Origin: Caldilineae bacterium
GTDB taxonomy: Bacteria > Chloroflexota > Anaerolineae > J102
Length of the DNA: 17,437 nt
Assembly (NCBI GenBank): GCA_011192085.1
Contig: DUEQ01000521.1
Location: 1 to 17,437 of the forward strand
Reading direction: 5' to 3'
Both the position numbers and the translations under genes were made by a program. The notes beneath the pieces were generated by a model. The model ran no database searches, was not told the origin of the DNA, and saw only the letters and a program-made list of their open reading frames with translations. Positions 1 to 7,989 of this stretch are shown here, one piece after another. The first letter of the stretch is position 1, and every line of letters begins with the position of its first letter.

Positions 1-3
1 TCG

Positions 4-375
4 GTGTCTTCTTCCATCAATGTGCTTCACCTATTGGAAGAGGAGATCGATCATCGTATCGACGCCCTGGTCTCCAAAGGCGAGCTTGCCCAGGAGGAGG
101 CGGATCGATTGCGCAAAGTGTTGTATGGGGGGGCGGCCGCGACCGCAAAAGGCCTGTTGCCCGAAATCAAGCTCAACGCAGCCCTGAACAAGCTCAACGT
201 GCCCACCCATGAGGATATCAAGGCCCTGGAAAACCAGGTAGAAAAACTCATGGCCAGCGTAGACAGGCTGCTTGAAGTTACCGAAGGGCGTCGGGAGATG
301 GAAGCGTCGCGGGACGACTCACACTCCGACAACGGCGTCATCGGCGCGAATCCTCCCAGCTCGGGCGCCGCATAA
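4..375 (+). CDS. Phasin-like small coiled-coil protein (5' end may be cut)
   Basis: This encodes a small, largely helical, charged protein of 123 residues from a GTG at the window edge. The reading frame is open to base 1, so the true start may lie upstream. Residues 66-93 (VPTHEDIKALENQVEKL and following) resemble the C-terminal signature of PhaF/PhaI-type phasins: a short 'V-P-T-x-x-D-I-x-x-L' turn followed by a heptad-like helix. Phasins coat polyhydroxyalkanoate granules. The last 25 residues are polar and probably disordered. The stop is 8 bases before the patatin-like lipase gene, so the two are probably one operon. Assignment rests on the motif and helical character only; a generic coiled-coil regulator is possible. 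Confidence 0.55.
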   Translation: MSSSINVLHLLEEEIDHRIDALVSKGELAQEEADRLRKVLYGGAAATAKGLLPEIKLNAALNKLNVPTHEDIKALENQVEKLMASVDRLLEVTEGRREMEASRDDSHSDNGVIGANPPSSGAA

Positions 376-383
376 TCCCGATC

Positions 384-1727
384 ATGTCCATCATCACCGG
401 TTATCAACCCGAGTTCATCGAAAGACTGCAACGCGTTGAGTCGTCCAAAACGGCTATCGTGCTGGCAGGGGGAGGGCTGACTGGCGCGGTCTACGAGGTG
501 GGGGCTTTGCGCGCCATCGACGCCATGCTCGTCGACCGCAGCGTCAACGATTTCGACATCATCGTGGGGACGAGCGCAGGCGCGCTGGTGGGCAGCATGC
601 TGGCCCGGGGCATCACGCCCGCGGAGATGATGCGCGTGCTTGACGGCACCTCGACCAGCGCCTCGCGTATCCTGCCCAGGCATCTCTTCTCCCTGAACAC
701 GCAAGAGTTTCTGCAAAAGAGCCTGCGCTTCCCCATCACTCTCAAGAACGCCATCAGCCACTATCTGCGCCACCGTAACGACATGAATGTGGCTGACATC
801 CTCTGGTCGCTCACCGAGGCCCTGCCTTCAGGCCTGTATGATAACCGCACCCTGGAGCAGTTCATGCGCGGCGTGTGGGAGGAGTATGGGTTGAGCGATG
901 ACTTCCGGGATGTGCAGCGGGAGCTTTACGTCATCGCCACCGATCTGGATACGGGCAAGCGGGTGGTGTTCGGCGCGCCCAGCTGGCGCCATGTCCCCAT
1001 CAGCAAGGCCATCGCCGCGTCCAGCGCCGTACCCTTGCTCTATCGCCCCGTGCGCATCGACGATCAGGAATTCGTGGATGGCGCGGTGCGGGGAAACGCC
1101 AGCCTGGATATCGCCATCGAGGCCGGGGCCAGACTCATCGTCTGCATCAATCCCCTGGTTCCCATCGACAACAGCCAGAAGCGGGCCATCCCGCTGCTGG
1201 GCGAAGATGGGCGGTTCATCAGCGAAAAGGGCGCACAGGCTGTGCTCTCCCAATTCATGCGCATCTCCCTGCGCAGCGGCCTGGCTTATCACATCAAACA
1301 ATTGCGCCGCCGTTACCCCGATATCGACATCATCCTCATCGAACCCCGTCGGGATGACTTCGCCATGGCCTTCTACAACATCATGCGCTATTCCGCCCGG
1401 GTCACCATCGCCCAGCACGGCTATCAGTCCGTCACCCTGGACCTGGAGCATCAATATCGCGAGCTCAAAGCCATCCTCGCCCGACACGGCATTCCCATCA
1501 CCCGCCGCCTAGTGGCCGAAGAGCTGGAAGCCATGCGTGAGGCGAATTACGACCTCGAAGTGGTGCGCAAAACCCTGGAAAAGGGGGAGCGTCGCCTTCG
1601 CTTCCGTCGCAAACAGCGCCTGCCCCAATTATCTCCCGTCCAACCCACCGAGAACCTGCGCGACGCCCTGGCCCAACTGGAATACTCCCTGGCCATTCTA
1701 GAAGAGCGCAAGCGCATGGAGGCGTGA
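384..1727 (+). CDS. Patatin-like phospholipase family protein
   Basis: This is a 447-residue serine hydrolase of the patatin fold, expected to cleave acyl esters with a Ser-Asp dyad. The glycine-rich oxyanion-hole loop GGGLTG is at residues 29-34, the nucleophile elbow GTSAG at 62-66 (Ser64), and the catalytic Asp in the DGA motif is Asp232. No signal peptide or membrane segment is seen, so it is probably cytoplasmic. About 100 residues after the core are charged and helical (roughly 350-447), with a possible coiled coil. It follows the phasin-like gene by 8 bases with no clear Shine-Dalgarno, which suggests coupled translation. Substrate is not shown by sequence; the neighbour suggests granule lipid or polyester, but a membrane phospholipase role is equally possible. 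Confidence 0.88.
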   Translation: MSIITGYQPEFIERLQRVESSKTAIVLAGGGLTGAVYEVGALRAIDAMLVDRSVNDFDIIVGTSAGALVGSMLARGITPAEMMRVLDGTSTSASRILPRHLFSLNTQEFLQKSLRFPITLKNAISHYLRHRNDMNVADILWSLTEALPSGLYDNRTLEQFMRGVWEEYGLSDDFRDVQRELYVIATDLDTGKRVVFGAPSWRHVPISKAIAASSAVPLLYRPVRIDDQEFVDGAVRGNASLDIAIEAGARLIVCINPLVPIDNSQKRAIPLLGEDGRFISEKGAQAVLSQFMRISLRSGLAYHIKQLRRRYPDIDIILIEPRRDDFAMAFYNIMRYSARVTIAQHGYQSVTLDLEHQYRELKAILARHGIPITRRLVAEELEAMREANYDLEVVRKTLEKGERRLRFRRKQRLPQLSPVQPTENLRDALAQLEYSLAILEERKRMEA

Positions 1728-1735
1728 ATCACGCC
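1721..1735. repeat. Palindrome holding two convergent stop codons
   Basis: GGCGTGA-A-TCACGCC is a perfect 7-bp inverted repeat around one base. The left arm ends in the TGA of the patatin-like gene and the right arm, on the other strand, ends in the TGA of the helicase-loader gene. The loop is too small for an ordinary hairpin, so a terminator role is doubtful. Confidence 0.7.
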
Positions 1736-3153
1736 AGGCGGCGCTGCCCGCGCGGGCGGCCAGAGCTCTTGATGTGGTAAATCTGGCTGAAGGAATCGTC
1801 GGCCAGGCGGGTGAAGATGCGGGGGGCCGCGTTCTGCAATTCCTTCAGCTCCCGGTCGGAACTGGTGATGGTGTACACCGTGGGCTTGCGGGAGAGATAG
1901 CGATAATCCACGAGCTGGAACAGCTTTTCTGCAGCCCACACCGAGCTCATGCGTGGATTGAGATCGTCCAGGATGAGCATAGGCGCTTCCTTGATCTGCT
2001 CGAAGCGCACCAGCAGGGAGAGGTCGGCGTTGGCCCCCATGGTCGCCCGCAGGAAATCCATGAGCCGGGGCATGGAGATGAACAATACCTCAGGTTGGAA
2101 TATGCGCACATGGTTGGCGATGGCCGCGGCAAGATGGGTCTTGCCCACGCCCGATTTGCCAATGAACGTGAACCATCCCTCGGGCTGCTCCGCGTAGCGA
2201 ATGGCCGCGTTGCGGACGTTGATCAGGTTCTGGCGCAGGTCCTCGCGGCCGCTTTGAGGGATGTGAAAATTCTCAAAAGTCTGATGTTTGTGCAGGTGCA
2301 GCTCGCTTAGTTCGACGAGATTGTCGATATAGCCACCGCCGCGATAATCCGCGGCCAGGATGCGGCGATGCTCCACCAGGTCTACATCCAGCAGGCGGGA
2401 GCGGATGCGGGCCTCCAGGGCGGAGAACGGGCGATTCGTGGTAATGACCGTGGGCAGACGACGCAGGTAGCGATGGTTGAGGAGCTGGAAGAGCTTCTCC
2501 TGGGCCCAGGGGGTGGCGCTTTCTGCGCCCAGATCGTCCAGGATGAGGAGGGGAGCATTCTTCAGCCGGTCGAAGAGCTCGTCGTAGGTCTCGGGGCTGC
2601 TGGGATTGAAGCTGGCTCGCAAATGGTCCAGCAGATCGGGAGCGAGGATGAAGAGGGCCGCGCCCCCGCGGGCGATGATCTCGTTGCCGATGGCCGCGGC
2701 CAGATGGGTCTTGCCCACGCCATACCCGCCCGAGAGCACTAGCCAGCCCTGTGGATGTTCCGCGAAGCGTCGCGCGGCCTCGTACGCCGCGCGGATGGTC
2801 TTTCGACGCTCTGGGGTCAGGCCTACGCCCTCGGGATGGAAGGTCTCGAAGGTCATGCGCTCCAGCATCTCCATGCTCCCCAGCGCATTCATCTCGCGCT
2901 TGCGCCGGGCCTGAATCTTGGGCAACGCGCACTGGCAGGGGATGGCCTTGCCGAAGTCGGGATGCTCGATCGACACATCCTTGACATAAAACCCGATGCC
3001 GTGACAGATAGGACAATCGGGATCGCCCAGGCGGCCCCGCGGCCTCTCCCCCCGGTCATTCGTGGATAAGGAGTCCGAAGTCGGCGTCATCTGCATCCCC
3101 GCCGTCGCCTGTGGCAAGAGATCTTCCAGTTTGTGCGGGCGTGTCTTTGCCAT
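1729..3153 (-). CDS. DnaC/DnaI-type helicase-loader-like ATPase with two tandem AAA+ domains
   Basis: This 474-residue protein resembles DnaC/DnaI/IstB ATPases, which load the replicative helicase, but carries two AAA+ modules. An N-terminal zinc-binding pattern has Cys47, Cys50, Cys73 and Cys75, as in DnaI-type loaders. Domain 1 has Walker A GGYGVGKT (142-149), Walker B LILDD (Asp206-Asp207), sensor-1 Asn240 and an RIRSR arginine-finger region near 249-253. Domain 2 has Walker A GKSGVGKT (332-339) and Walker B LILDD (Asp396-Asp397), but Ser432 where sensor-1 Asn is expected. Usual family length is about 245-310 residues. The annotated ATG overlaps the upstream DnaD-like gene by 98 bases; in-frame ATGs at 3096 and 3090 would shorten this, and 3090 has a G-rich stretch just upstream. 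Role in replication is inferred from the family and neighbour. Confidence 0.85.
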   Translation of the reverse strand: MAKTRPHKLEDLLPQATAGMQMTPTSDSLSTNDRGERPRGRLGDPDCPICHGIGFYVKDVSIEHPDFGKAIPCQCALPKIQARRKREMNALGSMEMLERMTFETFHPEGVGLTPERRKTIRAAYEAARRFAEHPQGWLVLSGGYGVGKTHLAAAIGNEIIARGGAALFILAPDLLDHLRASFNPSSPETYDELFDRLKNAPLLILDDLGAESATPWAQEKLFQLLNHRYLRRLPTVITTNRPFSALEARIRSRLLDVDLVEHRRILAADYRGGGYIDNLVELSELHLHKHQTFENFHIPQSGREDLRQNLINVRNAAIRYAEQPEGWFTFIGKSGVGKTHLAAAIANHVRIFQPEVLFISMPRLMDFLRATMGANADLSLLVRFEQIKEAPMLILDDLNPRMSSVWAAEKLFQLVDYRYLSRKPTVYTITSSDRELKELQNAAPRIFTRLADDSFSQIYHIKSSGRPRGQRRLA

Positions 3154-3778
3154 ATTGAGCCCAGTTTCTGAGAATGGTGTGGATGTAAGACCAGTTTCGC
3201 TTGTTACGCTCCACCGCCAGACTGAACGCGTCCCGAATCCATGCCTCGGGATAATCGCGTTCCGCCTGGAGCAATTTCTCCGCCAGCATGGGCGTTACCA
3301 TGCCGATGTTCTGTTCGTAGAGGATGTAGATATTGGGGCGCTCTTTCTCCAGGCCCACGACCACATCGTCGATATCGTGGATGAGGCCGCGAAAATCGCC
3401 CTTGCGCAGGCGTTTTACCGCAGCTCGGCCCTTGGGCGAGTTCAGGAAATACCAGGTCTCCTTGCGCCCGTCTCGCTTGACCGTGATCTCGATAAGCACG
3501 CCGCGCTGCGCCGCGCGGGCGAACGCGTCCGCTGCCGCCTCCTCCTGCGCCCGCGGGGAATCGCCCTGCATCCCCGAAAGGAAGCGCAGATCAGCCAGGG
3601 CGTCATCCAGCCGCACATAGCGCACATCCCCTTCGCCCTGGCTCAGTCGCCAGAATGCATAGAGTATGACCTTCAGCTCATCCAAATCATCGACGATGGG
3701 CAGGATCTCGCTGAAGAATTCCGTGGGGATGGGGGTGAGTTGCGTGGGGCCTTTGCGAAAGCCGGGAAAACCGCGCAT
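3056..3778 (-). CDS. DnaD-domain replication initiation protein
   Basis: This 240-residue protein resembles DnaD, a primosome component that remodels DNA and helps recruit the helicase loader. Residues 20-115 look like a winged-helix N-terminal domain. Residues 148-206 match the DnaD C-terminal domain: YEQNIG (154-159), then PEAWI (177-181) and the conserved NKRNWSYI stretch (192-199) ending IL-x-x-W. The tail is acidic (GDGGDADDADFG). The start is ATG; there is no Shine-Dalgarno, only a C/T-rich tract (ACGCCCTCCTACTCCC) before it. The 3' end overlaps the helicase-loader-like gene, so the two proteins are probably made together, as DnaD and DnaI act together in Firmicutes. Family call is firm; exact role is inferred. 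Confidence 0.82.
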   Translation of the reverse strand: MRGFPGFRKGPTQLTPIPTEFFSEILPIVDDLDELKVILYAFWRLSQGEGDVRYVRLDDALADLRFLSGMQGDSPRAQEEAAADAFARAAQRGVLIEITVKRDGRKETWYFLNSPKGRAAVKRLRKGDFRGLIHDIDDVVVGLEKERPNIYILYEQNIGMVTPMLAEKLLQAERDYPEAWIRDAFSLAVERNKRNWSYIHTILRNWAQYGKDTPAQTGRSLATGDGGDADDADFGLLIHE

Positions 3779-3790
3779 GGGAGTAGGAGG

Positions 3791-3838
3791 GCGTGTGGGT
3801 GTGTGAGCGTGTGGGCGTGAGGGGGTGTAGGCGTGGGC
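3791..3838. repeat. Degenerate 8-bp tandem repeat, about six units
   Basis: On the + strand the units are GCGTGTGG, GTGTGTGA, GCGTGTGG, GCGTGAGG, GGGTGTAG and GCGTGGGC, a clear 8-bp period with drift. It lies 13 bases upstream of the DnaD-like start codon, in its probable leader. Confidence 0.75.
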
Positions 3839-3867
3839 GTCGAGGATTGGGAAATGGTCTTCCGGTC

Positions 3868-6800
3868 TCAGGACCTCTGACCTCTGACCTCCGCCTGCAT
3901 CATCTCCAGTAGCCTGGTCGCGTAGTAGGGCGGGGCGACGCGGATGACCTCACAACCCGCTTCGCGTAGCTGGGCTTCTTCCTCTTCGCTGAAATCCTCA
4001 CTGTTTGCCAGCACGATGACTTTCTCCGCCCGCAACGCGGCCGCGATATCATCATCCACTGGCGCGTGGATGGTCTGGGCGAAGCGGATGACCTGGATGA
4101 GGCCGGGCAGGTCGTAGGGCATGGACTTTACCAGCAGAAAGCAAGGGATATCCTTGTTTGGGGCAGGTGCGGGCGGTTGGGGCGCGGGTGAGGTCTGGCC
4201 ATCGGATGAGAAGGTGACCCAGATCGCTCGCGCGCCCGGCATCTCGATCTCCACGCGGAAGTCCGCGCCCTCGGGCTGGAGATAGTACTTGCCCTTGCCC
4301 AGGGGCGCGAATTCGCATACATCGGGCCCGTATTCCACCTTCTCGCCAATGCGTCGCACCATGCCCACCCAGCCGTCGGCCCATAGGCGCATCGCTCGGC
4401 CCGCCTGCCCGGGCATGCGCACTCGCACGATGCCGAAACCGGGCGTGGCGCCCGCATCCTCCACCCGCCAGGTCCAAGGCGCGGGCGGACTCGCGGCCTC
4501 TGCGGTGATGGCCGCGTCCTCGGGCGGGGCGATGGCGAGCGCTTCTGCGAGCAGATTGAAACGCACCTCCACCCGATTCTCGCCGTCCACCGTCACCCGT
4601 TCCACGAACTCGGCTTCGGGCGTGTGCAGGATGAGCTCATACTCGCCCGCTTTCAAGTGGGTGAACTCGAATTCGCCATCCTCATCCAACACCTGGATGA
4701 CCTCGCGATCATCGGGCGACCGCAAATAGACCTGCCAGCCCGCGCCATCGGGGACCTGGCCGCAGATAACGCTTTCGGAGGGCGCCGCGGCGGAAAGGGA
4801 GAAATTGACGACCCGGTGATTGCGTCCTGTCATGCGCAGGCCGCCCCGCCGCCGCAAGGTATCCTTCACCCGCACGTAATACTGGCCCGGCCCCAGTCCT
4901 GTGAATAGATACCGCTCCTTTTCGTCCACCAGCGCGGTCATCTCCACGCCGGGCCCTTTGAGCATGACCTCCCGGCCAGCGCCATGAGTCACCCGGCCGG
5001 AAATGGTGCTGTAATGAGGGACCTCGACATCTGGGGCTTCCATCTCCAGCCTGGCCGCTTCCTGCCCGTCCAGCGTCAACTGCCGGATGATATCCACATC
5101 GGGCAACCGCAATGCATACTCGCCCGCGGGCAGCGCCTCGAACTCGAAGCGTCCTTCCTCATCCGCGAATGTCTCCCACACCTGGTTCTCTGGCCCGGTC
5201 AGATGGACGCGCATGCCCGCGCCGTGGACGATGACGCCTTCAATGCGGCTCTGCGCGGGCTTTTCCTCGCCCGACTCCTCTTCCCTCTCCCCTGCGGGAT
5301 AGAACGCGACTTCCACGAGTTGGTTCTCGTCCAGGTCGATGCGAGCTTGCACATCCAACCCTTCGGGCTCGATGATGTATTGCCCCGGCCCCAGGGGCGC
5401 GAATTCGAGAGCGAAAGGACCAAACTCGGGCTTGCTGCCGGTGAGATGGGTCACGCCCTCCCATCCTTCGGCCGTGATGTGCACGGGCAGGTTGGCCTTG
5501 CCTTCGACGCTGACGCGCACGATGCTGAAGCCTGCCGCCTCCCCCGCGTCCTCCACCCGCACGCGCCAACCCCTCTCCGGTTGGTCGTCGGGCGGGGGCC
5601 CAGGCTGCACCTGGATGGGCGGTTCGCCCAGGGCAAGCTCCACATGGTTCCTGCCATCCAACTCGATGCCCAGGCGGATGATCTCCGTTCCGGGCACGGA
5701 AAGGCGGTATTTGCCTTTGGGCAGACTTTCGATGCGGAAGCGTCCCTGGTCATCGGTGTACGCGTCCGCGGCATAGCCCGCGGATCGCAGGATGACGCGC
5801 ATATTGGGGTGGCCATGGATGACGCCGCTGACCATACTTCGGGCGCGGTCGCCGATGAGCACAGGCGCGGGTTCCTCGTCGAATTCGAAGTGGCGGACGC
5901 GTTTGGACAGGTTCTCCAGGGCGTCGACCGCGGGCAGACGCCCGTTGGGCCATCGGGGTGAGAACCAGGCGTGGCCCTCCCAGCCTTTGGCTCGGAGCAC
6001 GGAAGCGCCCATCAGCCAAAACGCGGTGGCGAAATAATAGTCGGGCGCGGAGTCGTAGCGATGGCTCGTCCCCATCATGATTTTCGCGGTCTCGGCCACC
6101 ACCTGGGCGTGGATGTCGGGCGTGGTGGTGGGATAGCGGGGGTCGTCATCCTCGCCCACGATGGGGCCGCTCTCCGTGCTGATGATGGGCAAATGGCGGC
6201 CCAGGTGTTTCATGGCCAGGTCGGCCAGCCGCTGGAAGGCCAGGAAGCCCGCGGGATCGTCCTGGATGTCAGCTCTGGGGTTCTTGTTTTTCTTACGCTG
6301 CTCATTGATGAAGGCCAGGGTGCGAGCGCCCCAGCGCGGGCCGGTCCAGGCGTCGCTGCCCATGCCCCGGTATTCCTTGGGCGTCAGGGCGACGCCCCGG
6401 CGATTGACTCGGTCGTAGGGATAGTCCAGCGGATGATTGAGGGTGTAGTTGTGGACGGCCAGCCACACCGGCTCATCGAAGAGATAATCGCCGCCATGTT
6501 CGATGATTTTGCCGATGAGGTCCCACTTCGTGCCGATGGCCGTGGCGGGCACGGCGGGGTAGCCGCCCAGGCCCAGGATGGTCTCCATATCGACGATGGC
6601 GGCTCGGGCCACGTAGTCGATGGCATCGGAGGGCGCGTGTCCACCCTCCCATTCGCTGGGCAGCTCGGGCTCATTATTGAATTCGAAATAGCGCACGCCC
6701 ACGGCCAGATACTCTTTGATCCAGTCGATTTCCTTGGGCCCGAGCGCCGCTTTGCGCAGGTCCTTGGAATTGGGACGATGGCGATAGATGCGCACTACGG

Positions 6801-7005
6801 GCATGATGTCCGCCTCCAACAGCAGCTCAGCCAGCTCCAGACCACCGGAATGGAGGAGTTTGACCCATGTCACGCCCATGCGCTGCAATTGAGGAATCCA
6901 TGTCTCGCGCAGTTCGCCTGCGCCCACTGAACCCGAGTTGCCCGGGCTCCAGTGCATGCCGATGCCGGTGTCTTTCGGGGGACGGGGGTAATCTTTCAGT
7001 TCCAT
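3868..7005 (-). CDS. Glycoside-hydrolase-like protein with six beta-sandwich modules
   Basis: With the ATG at 7005 this is 1045 residues; a TTG 36 bases upstream lies inside a tandem repeat and is less likely. Residues 1-385 look like a clan-A type (beta/alpha)8 hydrolase: the FNNEPE motif gives a candidate acid/base Glu112, and STESGP a candidate nucleophile Glu278. Four CarboxypepD_reg-like modules follow at about 390-463, 586-659, 666-738 and 745-818, each with a 'G-x-F/Y-x-F/I-x-x-L-x-x-G-x-Y' core. Two modules of another type, about 479-570 and 843-936, share W-R-V-E-D-A-G and E-F-A-P-L-G. Proline-rich linkers separate parts. Residues 950-1045 form a small alpha/beta domain I do not recognise. 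No signal peptide is seen, which is odd for such an architecture. Substrate is unknown. Confidence 0.75.
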   Translation of the reverse strand: MELKDYPRPPKDTGIGMHWSPGNSGSVGAGELRETWIPQLQRMGVTWVKLLHSGGLELAELLLEADIMPVVRIYRHRPNSKDLRKAALGPKEIDWIKEYLAVGVRYFEFNNEPELPSEWEGGHAPSDAIDYVARAAIVDMETILGLGGYPAVPATAIGTKWDLIGKIIEHGGDYLFDEPVWLAVHNYTLNHPLDYPYDRVNRRGVALTPKEYRGMGSDAWTGPRWGARTLAFINEQRKKNKNPRADIQDDPAGFLAFQRLADLAMKHLGRHLPIISTESGPIVGEDDDPRYPTTTPDIHAQVVAETAKIMMGTSHRYDSAPDYYFATAFWLMGASVLRAKGWEGHAWFSPRWPNGRLPAVDALENLSKRVRHFEFDEEPAPVLIGDRARSMVSGVIHGHPNMRVILRSAGYAADAYTDDQGRFRIESLPKGKYRLSVPGTEIIRLGIELDGRNHVELALGEPPIQVQPGPPPDDQPERGWRVRVEDAGEAAGFSIVRVSVEGKANLPVHITAEGWEGVTHLTGSKPEFGPFALEFAPLGPGQYIIEPEGLDVQARIDLDENQLVEVAFYPAGEREEESGEEKPAQSRIEGVIVHGAGMRVHLTGPENQVWETFADEEGRFEFEALPAGEYALRLPDVDIIRQLTLDGQEAARLEMEAPDVEVPHYSTISGRVTHGAGREVMLKGPGVEMTALVDEKERYLFTGLGPGQYYVRVKDTLRRRGGLRMTGRNHRVVNFSLSAAAPSESVICGQVPDGAGWQVYLRSPDDREVIQVLDEDGEFEFTHLKAGEYELILHTPEAEFVERVTVDGENRVEVRFNLLAEALAIAPPEDAAITAEAASPPAPWTWRVEDAGATPGFGIVRVRMPGQAGRAMRLWADGWVGMVRRIGEKVEYGPDVCEFAPLGKGKYYLQPEGADFRVEIEMPGARAIWVTFSSDGQTSPAPQPPAPAPNKDIPCFLLVKSMPYDLPGLIQVIRFAQTIHAPVDDDIAAALRAEKVIVLANSEDFSEEEEAQLREAGCEVIRVAPPYYATRLLEMMQAEVRGQRS
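3872..3892. repeat. 7-bp tandem repeat GACCTCT x3
   Basis: Three contiguous units, GACCTCT, GACCTCT and GACCTCC. They lie inside the last codons of the glycoside-hydrolase-like gene and encode its terminal V-R-G-Q-R-S. Confidence 0.9.
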
Positions 7006-7036
7006 GATCGGGGGAAGGGGAGTGGGAGTGGCGGCG

Positions 7037-7057
7037 GTCAATTGTCAATGGTCAATG
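7037..7057. repeat. 7-bp tandem repeat GTCAATG x3
   Basis: Three contiguous units, GTCAATT, GTCAATG and GTCAATG, upstream of the glycoside-hydrolase-like start codon on the minus strand. Between it and the ATG lies a C/T-rich tract (CCACTCCCACTCCCCTTC). Confidence 0.9.
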
Positions 7058-7142
7058 CGTTATGGAGGGGGGATGCTTTCATTTTATCGCAAAAAACGAG
7101 ATCGCGCACGCCCCACCTGCGCCCCCTGCTCCTTCGCCCCTC

Positions 7143-7949
7143 CTACCGCACCGCCACCGCCTCAGGTTCGACCTCATCGGGGCGGGGCTGCGCTGCCAGC
7201 TTCCTGTCTGCGGGCGTGAGGTGTTTGTGGCGCCTGCGGATCTGCCAGGTGCGGAAGGCCGCTTCGATCTTGACGGGCACGCTCATCTTCGATTTGCCGA
7301 TGCGCCGATCCTCGAAATAGATGGGGATTTCCACAATGTTATAGCCTAGTCGCTCAGCCACGTAAGCCATCTCCACCTGAAAGACGTACCCGTTCGAGTT
7401 GATGCGGTTCAGACCCACGCCCTCCAGGGCCCGCCGCCGCCACGCCTTGAACCCTGCGGTGCCGTCCTTGACGTTGAGTCCCAGGATGAGCCGGGTGTAC
7501 ACCGCGTTGGCCCACCAGCTCAGGAAGCGTCGCCACCAGCTCCAATGCGCGTCCAACTCGCCCCCGGCCACGTAGCGCGACCCCACCACCACATCCACGG
7601 TCGGGTCCTTTTCCAAGATGTCGAGGAAGGCGGGGATGTATTGGGGCGAATGGGAGAAATCCGCGTCCATCTGCACAATCACATCCGCGCCCATGTCCAG
7701 GGCCTGGCGGAATCCCGCGATGTATGCGCGTCCCAGGCCGGGGTCTGCATGGCGATGGAGGACCGAGACCTTGCCGGGGTTGCGCGCGGCCAGCCCCTCC
7801 GCGATGTCGCCGGTGCCGTCGGGCGAGTCGTCGTCCACGATGAGGATGTGGCGCTCGCATTTGATGCCGGGCAGGGCCAGCAGCTCCGCAGTGATGGCTT
7901 CGATGTTATCCGCTTCGTTGTAGGTGGGGATGACAATAACGAGATGCAT
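7143..7949 (-). CDS. Polyprenol-phosphate mannosyltransferase-like GT2 glycosyltransferase
   Basis: This 268-residue family 2 glycosyltransferase resembles Dpm1/Ppm1, which move mannose from GDP-mannose to a polyprenyl phosphate at the inner membrane face. The N-terminal strand reads VIPTYNE, followed by the nucleotide-binding VDDDSPDGT (38-46) and the metal-binding DAD at 95-97 in [14 protein letters not shown] and the later DGTAGFKAW and GYVFQVEM segments are typical of this group. No C-terminal membrane segments are present, so it is the single-domain type; the last 30 residues are polar. It starts 35 bases after uvrA ends, with no clear Shine-Dalgarno. It could supply sugar donors for protein or glycan mannosylation; the large hydrolase-like gene downstream may be unrelated. 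Confidence 0.88.
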   Translation of the reverse strand: MHLVIVIPTYNEADNIEAITAELLALPGIKCERHILIVDDDSPDGTGDIAEGLAARNPGKVSVLHRHADPGLGRAYIAGFRQALDMGADVIVQMDADFSHSPQYIPAFLDILEKDPTVDVVVGSRYVAGGELDAHWSWWRRFLSWWANAVYTRLILGLNVKDGTAGFKAWRRRALEGVGLNRINSNGYVFQVEMAYVAERLGYNIVEIPIYFEDRRIGKSKMSVPVKIEAAFRTWQIRRRHKHLTPADRKLAAQPRPDEVEPEAVAVR

Positions 7950-7983
7950 AAAAGAATTGCGCTTTGCGGGCGAGAGACGTTCT

Positions 7984-7989
7984 ATTATA
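7984..7989 (-). promoter_or_regulatory. Perfect -10 hexamer at the uvrA stop
   Basis: The minus strand reads TATAAT, overlapping the uvrA stop codon and 34 bases upstream of the glycosyltransferase ATG. No good -35 lies 16-18 bases before it. It may give the glycosyltransferase its own promoter, or be chance. Confidence 0.25.

Noticed and set aside
1746..1757. Perfect palindrome GCCCGCGCGGGC near the loader gene's 3' end
   Set aside because: It lies within coding sequence for an Arg/Gly-rich tail in G/C-rich DNA and is expected by composition; no T-run follows.
6999..7041. TTG start at 7041 for the hydrolase-like gene
   Set aside because: It lies inside the GTCAATG repeat and adds only a low-complexity Thr/Pro stretch; the ATG at 7005 begins the conserved-looking part.
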